Program-made: the position numbers and the translations under genes | Notes under the pieces: generated by a model | The model's input: the letters and a program-made list of their open reading frames with translations, nothing else | What the model was told of the DNA's origin: nothing | Database searches by the model: none | Source: Bacteroidota bacterium | Lineage (GTDB): Bacteria; Bacteroidota; Ignavibacteria; Ignavibacteriales; Ignavibacteriaceae | Direction of reading: 5' to 3' | Length of the DNA: 5,773 nt | NCBI GenBank assembly: GCA_021790055.1 | Contig: JAJYIL010000218.1 | Coordinates: 1 to 5,773, forward strand | Shown here: positions 1 to 5,467 of the stretch, one piece after another | Layout: each line of letters starts with the position of its first letter | Position numbering within the stretch: position 1 is the first letter of the stretch

Positions 1-105
1 TGCCTTAATAGTTTTGGCAATCCTGCTTAGAAAAACTATTAAGGCAATACATAAGACCGATGCGCATACAAGGAGAATAACAGAGAAGACCGATATTACA
101 TTCAT
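1..105 (-). CDS. DUF948/YtxG-like membrane protein, N-terminal fragment (runs off the window)
   Basis: An ATG at 105 opens a frame that stays open for 35 codons to the left edge. The peptide starts MNVISVFSVILLVCASVLCI and continues ALIVFLSRIAKTIKA. Residues 3-26 form one hydrophobic membrane segment, followed by a basic stretch (R28, K31, K34). This is the expected start of a DUF948 protein: an N-terminal anchor followed by a long cytoplasmic amphipathic region. The family is known as a frequent neighbour of YtxH, as in ytxG-ytxH-ytxJ of Bacillus subtilis. The start lies 17 nt after the ytxH stop, so the two are probably co-transcribed. The ribosome-binding site is weak (A-rich leader, no GGAG). 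The family call rests on topology and neighbour only, because the diagnostic region lies outside the window. Another small anchored protein is possible. The 3' end is missing only because the window ends. Confidence 0.55.
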   Translation of the reverse strand, partial: MNVISVFSVILLVCASVLCIALIVFLSRIAKTIKA

Positions 106-122
106 ATTTTTTTTCTGTTTGG

Positions 123-536
123 TTATGCATTCTTCGTGCTTTTATAAGCATCGACTCCGGCTTTTACGGCATCTTTCAGTCTGCCGCTCTCGGCTTCAAG
201 CGTTTCCTTGCCGGTAGAAATTATGTTCGAAGCCTTTGCCTTCGCATCGCTGAATACCTTCTCGGCATCGCGAAGCAGCTCTTCGGATTTGACCTTTGCA
301 TCACTGATTATCCTATCGGATTTTTTCTTTCCTTCGTTAATCAGCTCTTTGGCTTTGTCTTTTGCATCGGTAACATACTTCTCAGCTTCATCCAGGTAGC
401 CGTCCGTTCTGTTCTTGATATCCTGTCTTAGTTCCTTACCGCTCTTTGGCGCGTAAAGTAAGGCAAAAACAGCACCGATAGCTCCGCCGGCAATAAAGCC
501 GAGCAGAAAACCCTTTCCTACATTGTTATCTGACAT
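123..536 (-). CDS. ytxH: YtxH-domain (general stress/gas-vesicle-like) membrane protein
   Basis: A 137-residue protein of the YtxH family, a group of small inner-membrane proteins linked in Bacillus to general stress but with no known reaction. Residues 8-28 form a glycine-zipper membrane segment (GFLLGFIAGGAIGAVFALL), followed at once by the family signature YAPKSGKELR (28-37). The rest is charged and helical. Residues 49-92 read as four consecutive 11-residue repeats of the type (D/K)xAK/SxxLIxDAK, resembling LEA/apolipophorin amphipathic helices. A longer frame begins at 557, but the start at 536 is preferred: AAGGAGA lies 6 nt before it, and MSDNN is a normal YtxH N-terminus. A sigma-70-like promoter (583-611) lies about 40 nt upstream, so the gene is probably transcribed apart from icd. 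The DUF948-like gene follows 17 nt after the stop. The family call is firm; the function is unknown. Confidence 0.9.
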   Translation of the reverse strand: MSDNNVGKGFLLGFIAGGAIGAVFALLYAPKSGKELRQDIKNRTDGYLDEAEKYVTDAKDKAKELINEGKKKSDRIISDAKVKSEELLRDAEKVFSDAKAKASNIISTGKETLEAESGRLKDAVKAGVDAYKSTKNA

Positions 537-541
537 GGCTA

Positions 542-548
542 TCTCCTT
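542..548 (-). promoter_or_regulatory. Shine-Dalgarno site that fixes the ytxH start
   Basis: On the minus strand AAGGAGA ends 5 nt, and its GGAG core 6 nt, before the ATG at 536. It lies between that ATG and an in-frame ATG at 557, and would be inside the coding region if the upstream start were used. This selects 536 and shows that the host uses canonical anti-SD pairing at least for some genes. Confidence 0.8.
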
Positions 549-582
549 TTTTATCAATTAATTTAATCAGTTCTATGCTTTG

Positions 583-611
583 AATATAACTACCATCATC
601 CTGAAAATCAA
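583..611 (-). promoter_or_regulatory. Sigma-70-like promoter of ytxH
   Basis: Read on the minus strand, TTGATT (606-611) is followed after exactly 17 nt by TATATT (583-588). Expected transcription start is near 576, giving a leader of about 40 nt carrying the AAGGAGA site. It lies after icd and the degenerate repeat, consistent with a separate ytxH/DUF948 transcription unit. Seen by eye only; the downstream TATATTCA would also partly suit a Bacteroidota-type -7 element (TAnnTTTG). Confidence 0.5.
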
Positions 612-654
612 GAAACATGGCTCAAATAAAATACATCTTTTTCAAACCCCATCT

Positions 655-748
655 ATGGAGGAATGGAGTATTAAAGTAATAGAATAGACGATTTTACTCC
701 AACGGCATAGCCATTGCTATGCAATACTCCAATATTCCACTACTCCAA
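655..748. repeat. Degenerate copy of an 8-bp-unit inverted repeat element
   Basis: The left half (655-686) reads as four consecutive octamers on the plus strand: ATGGAGGA, ATGGAGTA, TTAAAGTA, ATAGAATA. The right half carries the same unit on the minus strand: TTGGAGTA at 741-748, GTGGAATA at 733-740, TTGGAGTA at 725-732, and a separate TTGGAGTA at 695-702. The unit is WTGGARTA, the same as in the well-preserved element at 4796-4867. The arms pair only imperfectly, and the centre holds an unrelated 7-bp hairpin (705-722). It occupies most of the icd-ytxH gap (558-762), where I see no gene. It is best read as a decayed dispersed repeat; its function is unknown. Confidence 0.75.
705..722. other. 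Perfect 7-bp hairpin inside the degenerate repeat
   Basis: GCATAGC (705-711) and GCTATGC (716-722) are perfect inverted copies around a 4-nt CATT loop. It lies about 40 nt past the icd stop, so it would form in the 3' end of the operon mRNA and could shield it from exonucleases. No T-run follows on either strand, so it is not a standard intrinsic terminator. Confidence 0.6.
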
Positions 749-762
749 ATGGTTCTATCGCG

Positions 763-2010
763 CTACATGTTTTTAACTATCTCTGCGGCAAATTCAGACG
801 ACTTCACCTCGCGTGCGCCTTTCATCTGCCGTGCAAAATCGTAAGTAACTACTTTCGATTTGATCGTCTTCTTCAATGCTTTCTCAATCAGCCTTCCGAC
901 TTTATTCCATCCGATATATTCGAACATCATCACACCGGATAAAATTACAGAGCCAGGGTTTACCTTATCCATGTTCGCATACTTAGGCGCCGTACCATGC
1001 GTTGCTTCGAATATTGCGGTCTGGTAGCTTAGGTTAGCGCCGGGAGCCATTCCTAATCCACCAACTTGGGCTGCTGCCGCATCGGATAAATAATCTCCGT
1101 TCAAATTCGGCGTAGCAACTACTTCGTATTCGTTAGGTCTTAAAAGAAGCTGCTGGAACATACTATCGGCAATTCTATCTTTTATCAAAATTTTTCCTTC
1201 GGGCATATTCCCGTTATGCTCGGACCACAGTTCTTCTTCGGTAACTATGATGTCTCTGAATTCTTCTTTGGCAACCTTGTATCCCCACTCCTTAAAGGCG
1301 CCTTCTGTAAACTTCATTATGTTGCCTTTATGGACGAGCGTAACGCTCTTTTTCTTGTGGTCCCTTGCATACTCAATTGCCTTTCTTACAAGGCGTGCGC
1401 TTCCGAACTCGCTCATTGGTTTAATTCCAACACCGGACAAAGATCGGATATTCTTTCCAAAGCTTGAATTAATATATTTGATCAAATCTTCGGCTTCATT
1501 AGTACCGGATTTAAACTCGATACCGGAATAAACGTCTTCGGTATTTTCCCTGAAGAGGATTATATCAAGCTTCTTTGGATCTTTCATAGGGCTCGGAACG
1601 CCGTTGTAATATTTTACAGGTCTAACACATGCAAATAAATCCAATAGTTGACGTAATGCTACGTTCAAGCTTCTTATACCGCCGCCAATAGGTGTTGTTA
1701 AGGGTCCTTTAATAGCGACTACAAATTCTCTAATTGCATCAACTGTTTCCGTAGGAAGCCATTGATCCTGCCCGTAAACCGATAATGCTTTTTCGCCGGC
1801 ATAGATTTCCATCCAAGATATTCTTTTCTTCCCGCCAAAGGCTTTTTCTACCGCAGCATCAAAAACCATCTTAGACGCACGCCATATATCAGAGCCCGTC
1901 CCGTCGCCTTCAATAAAGGCTATGATAGGATTATTCGGAACTCTTAGCTTTCCGTTTTTAACCGTAATTTTTTGTCCATCTTGAGGAACTACTATTTTCG
2001 AGTATCCCAT
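763..2010 (-). CDS. icd: NADP-dependent isocitrate dehydrogenase
   Basis: Converts isocitrate to 2-oxoglutarate and CO2 with reduction of NADP+ in the cytoplasmic TCA cycle. The 415-residue protein matches the length and motif order of the homodimeric Escherichia coli-type enzyme throughout. Substrate-site residues are present: S114, N116 and R120 in GGGIRSLNVALRQ, R130 in CVRP, R154 in FRENTED, Y161, K228 in VHKGNIMKFTEGAFK, and metal-binding aspartates D282, D306 and D310 (NLNGDYLSD). S114 corresponds to the regulatory serine phosphorylated by AceK in E. coli; no aceK is in view. Cofactor loop HGTAPKY (338-344) plus Y390 and R394 correspond to the NADP-discriminating residues, so NADP rather than NAD is expected. 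The start is supported by AAAGGAG (2019-2025), 8 nt from the ATG. It is the last gene of the four-gene run, 18 nt after the flippase-like gene. No damage seen. Confidence 0.98.
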   Translation of the reverse strand: MGYSKIVVPQDGQKITVKNGKLRVPNNPIIAFIEGDGTGSDIWRASKMVFDAAVEKAFGGKKRISWMEIYAGEKALSVYGQDQWLPTETVDAIREFVVAIKGPLTTPIGGGIRSLNVALRQLLDLFACVRPVKYYNGVPSPMKDPKKLDIILFRENTEDVYSGIEFKSGTNEAEDLIKYINSSFGKNIRSLSGVGIKPMSEFGSARLVRKAIEYARDHKKKSVTLVHKGNIMKFTEGAFKEWGYKVAKEEFRDIIVTEEELWSEHNGNMPEGKILIKDRIADSMFQQLLLRPNEYEVVATPNLNGDYLSDAAAAQVGGLGMAPGANLSYQTAIFEATHGTAPKYANMDKVNPGSVILSGVMMFEYIGWNKVGRLIEKALKKTIKSKVVTYDFARQMKGAREVKSSEFAAEIVKNM

Positions 2011-2028
2011 TTCGCTAACTCCTTTGAA

Positions 2029-2988
2029 CTAATTTGAAACTGTTTCCACGGTAATTTTACCGTATCTATTTTGATATAATGTAACACTTAATATTCCAAT
2101 TAAAACTGCAAACCAGAGAGTTACTACTCTCACTATAAAAGTTGAAGCAACAGCGAGGTTTTTCTGAAAGCCTTCCCTGATAAGTAAAAACGTGAGAGAC
2201 CCTTCAGTAACACCAAGACCGCCGGGCAGCATTGATATTGCACCAACTATAATTGAGAATCCGTAGCTGAATGCCGCCCAAATAAAACTAACTTCTACGT
2301 TAAAATTAATAAGAATTAGGTGATATCCCAAACATTCAAACGACCAGGATACAAGGCTAATCAAGGTCATATAAAAAAGCGGCAAAGGTCTAAGCATCCG
2401 GTATGAGCTCTCGTAAGCATTGTGAATCTTTTCAAGATGCTTATGCATGAATTTATTCTTTTCAAGCAGACGGATAATCGCAAATGCTATTCCCCGGTTG
2501 CTGATAACAACCAGCAACAGCAGGAAAAAGACTCCTACACCTATTACAATTTCCCTTCCGAAATTATAAATGTATGCGCCAACAAGCGTAATAAAGATAA
2601 GTGAGATAAAATCGGTTATTCGTTCTGCAAATACAATTGTAAAAGTTTTGCTTACCGGCGTCTTTGTCACCTCTTTAACAAGATAGGATTTCATCAGCTC
2701 GCCCATCTTACCGGGCGTAACACTCATAATTAAACCGGACATAAAGATGGAGAATGAGTCTATCCTTTTGATTTTAACTCCGACGACCGATAGATAATAA
2801 TCCCATTTTAGGAATCTGAAGAAATAATTAGCAAGTGATAACAAAAGTAGAAGAGGGATAAGAAACCAGTTAAATGAATCAAATGCTGCCAGCACACTAT
2901 CGATGTTTGCATAAATAGTGAACCCAAGATACAGCAGCCCGGCGGCGCCGAGCGACATAAAAATATTCCGTTTAACCTTTTGCAGCAC
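2029..2988 (-). CDS. UPF0104/lysylphosphatidylglycerol synthase TM-domain (flippase-like) membrane protein
   Basis: A 319-residue multi-spanning inner-membrane protein with roughly eight hydrophobic segments, including residues 9-27, 40-58, 79-92, 115-141, 147-163, 205-228, 236-255 and 278-305. The conserved signature blocks of the AglD/MprF-N-terminal-like superfamily appear in order: NYFFRFLKWDYYL (54-66), TPGKMGE (91-97), ERITD (122-126), MLPGGLGVTEG (253-263) and R287 before the last helix. Family members are membrane-only relatives of the MprF flippase domain, proposed to move or bind lipid-linked substrates. The soluble MprF synthase domain is absent, so lysyl-PG synthesis is not expected. 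The start is GTG at 2988, 1 nt after the maf stop; an upstream in-frame stop rules out a longer form, and ATG at residue 11 is an alternative. Tight spacing suggests translation coupled to maf. The substrate cannot be read from sequence. Confidence 0.9.
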   Translation of the reverse strand: MLQKVKRNIFMSLGAAGLLYLGFTIYANIDSVLAAFDSFNWFLIPLLLLLSLANYFFRFLKWDYYLSVVGVKIKRIDSFSIFMSGLIMSVTPGKMGELMKSYLVKEVTKTPVSKTFTIVFAERITDFISLIFITLVGAYIYNFGREIVIGVGVFFLLLLVVISNRGIAFAIIRLLEKNKFMHKHLEKIHNAYESSYRMLRPLPLFYMTLISLVSWSFECLGYHLILINFNVEVSFIWAAFSYGFSIIVGAISMLPGGLGVTEGSLTFLLIREGFQKNLAVASTFIVRVVTLWFAVLIGILSVTLYQNRYGKITVETVSN

Positions 2989-2989
2989 T

Positions 2990-3568
2990 TTAAATTATCT
3001 TTAATAAGTTTTGATAAAGCTTCGTCAGCGGAAGTCCGACGACGTTGTAATAGCAGCCGTTTATTTTCTTTACGAACACTGCGCCGAAGTCGTCCTGTAT
3101 TCCATAGGCGCCGGCTTTATCCATCGGGCTGCCGGTAGCTATGTAATCTTTTATTTCCGTAAGCGTCATTTTTCTAAAAGTAACTTGCGTCTTCTCGTAA
3201 TCAATTATAGACTTCTTTTTTTCTGAGTTATAAATCGCAAAGCCCGTATAAACCGTGTGAGTTCTCCCGCTAAGCCTCTTTAAGATCTTTTCAGCATCCT
3301 CTTCATCCACAGGCTTATTTATTACTTTCCCGTTAAGAACAACAATCGTGTCTGCAGTGATGATAATTCCTTTTGCAACTTTCTCTTTTGCCTTTTCAAG
3401 CTTTTCGGTTGCCAGCCTTTTTACAAGCAGTACCGGCTTTTCTCCTTTCCTTGGAGCCTCGTCAATTTCAATTTTCAGAATTTCGAAGTTTAAATTTAAT
3501 TGATTTAAAAGCTTTTTCCTTCTCGGAGAATTCGAAGCCAAAATTATCGGGATGTCTATCTTAATCAT
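2990..3568 (-). CDS. maf: Maf nucleoside triphosphate pyrophosphatase (dTTP/UTP type)
   Basis: Cytoplasmic house-cleaning enzyme that hydrolyses non-canonical or surplus pyrimidine nucleoside triphosphates to the monophosphate and pyrophosphate. Over-expression of the family blocks septation in Bacillus subtilis. The 192-residue length is normal. Motifs in order: LASNSPRR (10-17), the phosphate-binding start; ITADTIV (70-76) with catalytic D73; NKP (84-86); LSGRTHTVYTG (99-109); MDKAGAYGIQ (149-158); and YYNVVGLP (173-180). The KAGAYGIQ block suits the YhdE subgroup (dTTP, UTP) rather than the m7GTP-preferring YceF subgroup. The ATG overlaps the stop of the SpoIID-like gene by four bases (ATGA). 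The only SD-like sequence (AGAGG) is about 13 nt away, so entry by translational coupling is likely. The flippase-like gene starts 1 nt after the stop. Confidence 0.96.
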   Translation of the reverse strand: MIKIDIPIILASNSPRRKKLLNQLNLNFEILKIEIDEAPRKGEKPVLLVKRLATEKLEKAKEKVAKGIIITADTIVVLNGKVINKPVDEEDAEKILKRLSGRTHTVYTGFAIYNSEKKKSIIDYEKTQVTFRKMTLTEIKDYIATGSPMDKAGAYGIQDDFGAVFVKKINGCYYNVVGLPLTKLYQNLLKII

Positions 3569-4776
3569 TTAAGCGTGCTAACCTCTGTGCCTGGGAAATA
3601 AAATGAAAGAATTTGTTTATAGTCTCTCCCGTTTATAGATTGGTTTATAGCGCCCCACTGGCAAAGCCCAACACCGTGCCCGTAGCCTTTGCCGTTAATT
3701 ATCACCGTCTTTTCGCTGTTCATATAAACATCGAACATAGTACTTCTCAAAAGACTTTTGCCGCTGGCTGTCTTAATAGCGGAACGTATGCTGCCTCCGC
3801 TAATGTGAACTTCTTTATCGTCTCCGTTATTATTGCTTAACGATACCAAAAGCTCGCTTACCCTTCCTGAATTATCCCTGCTTTCTACTTTAATATTTTG
3901 AAGCGAGTAGATCCCGGAACTAATTAAGCCCGCTGAAATTAATCTTTCTACAAAGACTTGTTCGGGATATTTTTCCGTCCATTCAAAATTAGGAGCAATA
4001 GAGCAGTTCGGCGGGTCGCCGTCATTTACTCCTTTTAAATAAGGAACGTTTACTCCGAATACTTTCTCTGCATCTTCCGTATGTCCGCCGCATGAAGAAT
4101 GATAATAAACTATTGCCGGGCTGCCGTTGTAGGTAAGAATCATCCCGGCAGTTTCATCAACAGCCCGGTTGGCTAACTCACGCTCATAGCCGGCGCCGCC
4201 GTATACCTGGTCGCGAGTATCAACGTAAACATCAAACAAAGAATTATTGTCTTTCATCCTGTCAATCGCATAAGTCCTTGCACAAATAGCAAAAGCTTTT
4301 AGCGCCTGGAAATAACTTTCGCCCCTTCCCATCGGCATTTCCGCAGGTACAACTCCTTTTAAATAGTCTTCAAGAGGAAGACGGTTTATTACTCTTATTG
4401 TATTTCCATCTGAAATTATTTTAAGAATGCCAAAGTACTTTCTGCCTTTATATGAAATTGTCTTTTCGTCTTCCGCAGGTTTTAATTCGAAAAAAGCGGC
4501 ATTAAATTCCTTGCCTGCAATATTAAGATTCATGGAACTTCCGTCAACGGAAAAGTTTAGCCTATTGCCGTCCTTCACCAAAGCTACTGCTCTTTCTTCT
4601 TCGTAAAGAATTACCGGGCTTTCAATTGTTATTGAAGAATTATAGTCGCTGAGAAGAACGTTTATCGGCGCACTGTTGGAAGGCACATAGTTTTTTATCC
4701 TGTTTGAAAATCTTCTTGAAGAAGAACAACCGGCAATTAATAAACTAAATGCCGATAAAAATAAAAACTTGAACAT
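3565..4776 (-). CDS. SpoIID/LytB-domain lipoprotein, probable peptidoglycan lytic enzyme
   Basis: A 403-residue exported protein of the SpoIID/LytB family. In spore-formers these are lytic transglycosylases that cut glycan strands stripped of stem peptides; in other bacteria the role is poorly defined. The N-terminus MFKFLFLSAFSLLIAGC is a lipoprotein signal with lipobox IAGC and lipidated C17, so it is probably anchored at a membrane facing the periplasm. Core domain: RLPLEDYLKGVVPAEMP (132-148), in which E146 is the expected catalytic acid; ALKAFAICARTYA (158-170); HSSCGGHTED (226-235), where H226, C229 and H232 could bind metal as in some SpoIID structures; and GYGHGVGLCQWGA (364-376) near the end. 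A frame from GTG at 4830 would add 18 residues, but those codons are the repeat element itself; ATG 4776 gives a clean signal peptide. AAAGG and AAGAGA lie 10-20 nt upstream. It is first in the four-gene run and overlaps maf by ATGA. Confidence 0.94.
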   Translation of the reverse strand: MFKFLFLSAFSLLIAGCSSSRRFSNRIKNYVPSNSAPINVLLSDYNSSITIESPVILYEEERAVALVKDGNRLNFSVDGSSMNLNIAGKEFNAAFFELKPAEDEKTISYKGRKYFGILKIISDGNTIRVINRLPLEDYLKGVVPAEMPMGRGESYFQALKAFAICARTYAIDRMKDNNSLFDVYVDTRDQVYGGAGYERELANRAVDETAGMILTYNGSPAIVYYHSSCGGHTEDAEKVFGVNVPYLKGVNDGDPPNCSIAPNFEWTEKYPEQVFVERLISAGLISSGIYSLQNIKVESRDNSGRVSELLVSLSNNNGDDKEVHISGGSIRSAIKTASGKSLLRSTMFDVYMNSEKTVIINGKGYGHGVGLCQWGAINQSINGRDYKQILSFYFPGTEVSTLK

Positions 4777-4795
4777 TCTATACGGTCTCTTACCT

Positions 4796-4867
4796 TTGGA
4801 GTATTGGAGCAATGGAATAATGGAATACACGAATCTACTCCATCACTCCATTATTCCAATACTCCAA
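4796..4867. repeat. Palindromic element of 8-bp tandem units in the spoIID leader
   Basis: Left arm 4796-4828 and right arm 4835-4867 are 33 nt each around a 6-nt loop (ACGAAT). Each arm is four octamers plus one base. Left, plus strand: TTGGAGTA, TTGGAGCA, ATGGAATA, ATGGAATA. Right, minus strand: TTGGAGTA, TTGGAATA, ATGGAGTG, ATGGAGTA. The arms match at all but six positions including the terminal base, and the mismatches are transitions within octamers except that last base, some giving G-U pairs in RNA. It lies 20-91 nt before the spoIID ATG. The consensus is WTGGARTA, shared with 655-748. It is not CRISPR (no spacers), and no transposase is nearby. Confidence 0.9.
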
Positions 4868-5015
4868 CAAAGGAACATGAGGAAAGGTAAGAAAGTAATA
4901 ACAATCATTAATCATTTTTAAAGCTTGCCAAATTCATTCCGGCAAAAATAAGGATAAAATATTATTATTAGAATTACTAATGGAAATAAGAAATGTACGA
5001 ATCTGAAGAAAAAAT
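4868..5015. other. AT-rich intergenic stretch upstream of the spoIID-icd run
   Basis: This 148-bp stretch between the FN3-like gene and the palindromic element must hold or pass the promoter of the four-gene operon, but I see no convincing -35/-10 pair on the minus strand. The best partial match is TTGCCG, 17 nt, TTTAAA, ending near 4917. A weak hairpin TTGCC/GGCAA (4925-4945) has no T-run. No ORF with coding character is visible. Confidence 0.4.
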
Positions 5016-5432
5016 TTATCTGAACATCGCCTTTATGCTGCCCCAAGTTCTCTTAACACCGGAAATATTGCCTATTATAACATTTGCCTGCTCTGAGGAG
5101 AGATAATAATTCGTATTACTTTTATTAACTAAGACTACCTGATATGTATAAATTTGATCCGTGGTTTTATAAATCTGGTTATCAATATATTGATAATTAC
5201 CTGGAGAGCTTACATTTGTTGGAATTGTCGTTAGGTATTGAAAATTTCCATTCCCGGATTTTCTATTTATAATGAACTCCTGTTGCGCTGTTTCCTGCCC
5301 GTTTGTCGTCCACGTAATCACCGCATTATCGCTGTCGGAACTAACATTTAGTCCTGTAATTTCGGCAGCCGCAAATATGGTAGCAGTAAAAGCAATAAAT
5401 AGCAATAGTTTTATGAGAGTCCTTTTTTTCAT
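5016..5432 (-). CDS. Small secreted protein with one fibronectin-III-like domain
   Basis: A 138-residue protein. Residues 1-23 are a Sec signal peptide (MKKRTLIKLLLFIAFTATIF, then AAA) with probable cleavage before E24. Residues 24-120 look like a single FN3-type beta sandwich: ITGLNVSSDSDNAVITWTT with core W41, then FIINRKSGNGNFQYL, and the typical YTYQVVLVN (95-103) strand. A basic tail follows, SGVKRTWGSIKAMFR (124-138), with no known role. It has no catalytic motif, lipobox, second membrane segment or type IX sorting domain. It is probably an exported binding or structural protein; the partner is unknown. It is a single-gene unit: tRNA-Leu is 234 bp upstream, and the next gene is 239 bp downstream. 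Its promoter (5439-5467) places transcription start on the A of the ATG, so the mRNA looks leaderless, and no SD is present. FN3 is called from pattern, not a profile search. Confidence 0.75.
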   Translation of the reverse strand: MKKRTLIKLLLFIAFTATIFAAAEITGLNVSSDSDNAVITWTTNGQETAQQEFIINRKSGNGNFQYLTTIPTNVSSPGNYQYIDNQIYKTTDQIYTYQVVLVNKSNTNYYLSSEQANVIIGNISGVKRTWGSIKAMFR

Positions 5433-5438
5433 AGCTAT

Positions 5439-5467
5439 AATATATTGTGTACAATAAATAATGTCAA
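5439..5467 (-). promoter_or_regulatory. Near-consensus sigma-70 promoter for the FN3-like gene, apparently leaderless
   Basis: On the minus strand TTGACA (5462-5467, a perfect -35) is followed after exactly 17 nt by TATATT (5439-5444). With the last -10 base at -7, +1 is 5432, the A of the start codon. No SD fits between promoter and ATG, and there is no other Met until residue 136. Confidence 0.75.
5443..5456. promoter_or_regulatory. Candidate operator palindrome within the FN3 gene promoter
   Basis: TATTGT and ACAATA are perfect 6-bp inverted arms around GT (plus strand 5443-5456). The site fills most of the spacer and overlaps the -10 by two bases, where a bound repressor would block RNA polymerase. 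No regulator gene is in the window. AT-rich palindromes of this size can arise by chance. Confidence 0.35.

Noticed and set aside
705..722. Hairpin as an intrinsic terminator for the spoIID-icd operon
   Set aside because: The stem is good, but neither strand has a following T-run, so standard Rho-independent termination is not supported.
1216..1531. Two open plus-strand frames (83 and 94 codons) inside icd
   Set aside because: They lie wholly antisense to a fully conserved icd, have no SD or promoter, and their composition is the complement of icd codons. The other plus-strand frames of 60-75 codons in the window are rejected for the same reason.
4796..4867. CRISPR array or tandem minisatellite
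   Set aside because: Units are 8 bp with no spacers and are arranged as two opposed arms, which does not fit either class.
4925..4945. TTGCC/GGCAA hairpin as terminator of the FN3-like gene
   Set aside because: Only five base pairs with an 11-nt loop, 70 nt past the stop, and followed on the minus strand by a mixed sequence rather than a T-run.
4890..4945. Promoter for the spoIID-icd operon (TTGCCG, 17 nt, TTTAAA)
   Set aside because: Only four of six matches in each box in a very AT-rich stretch, where such matches are expected by chance; not listed as a promoter.
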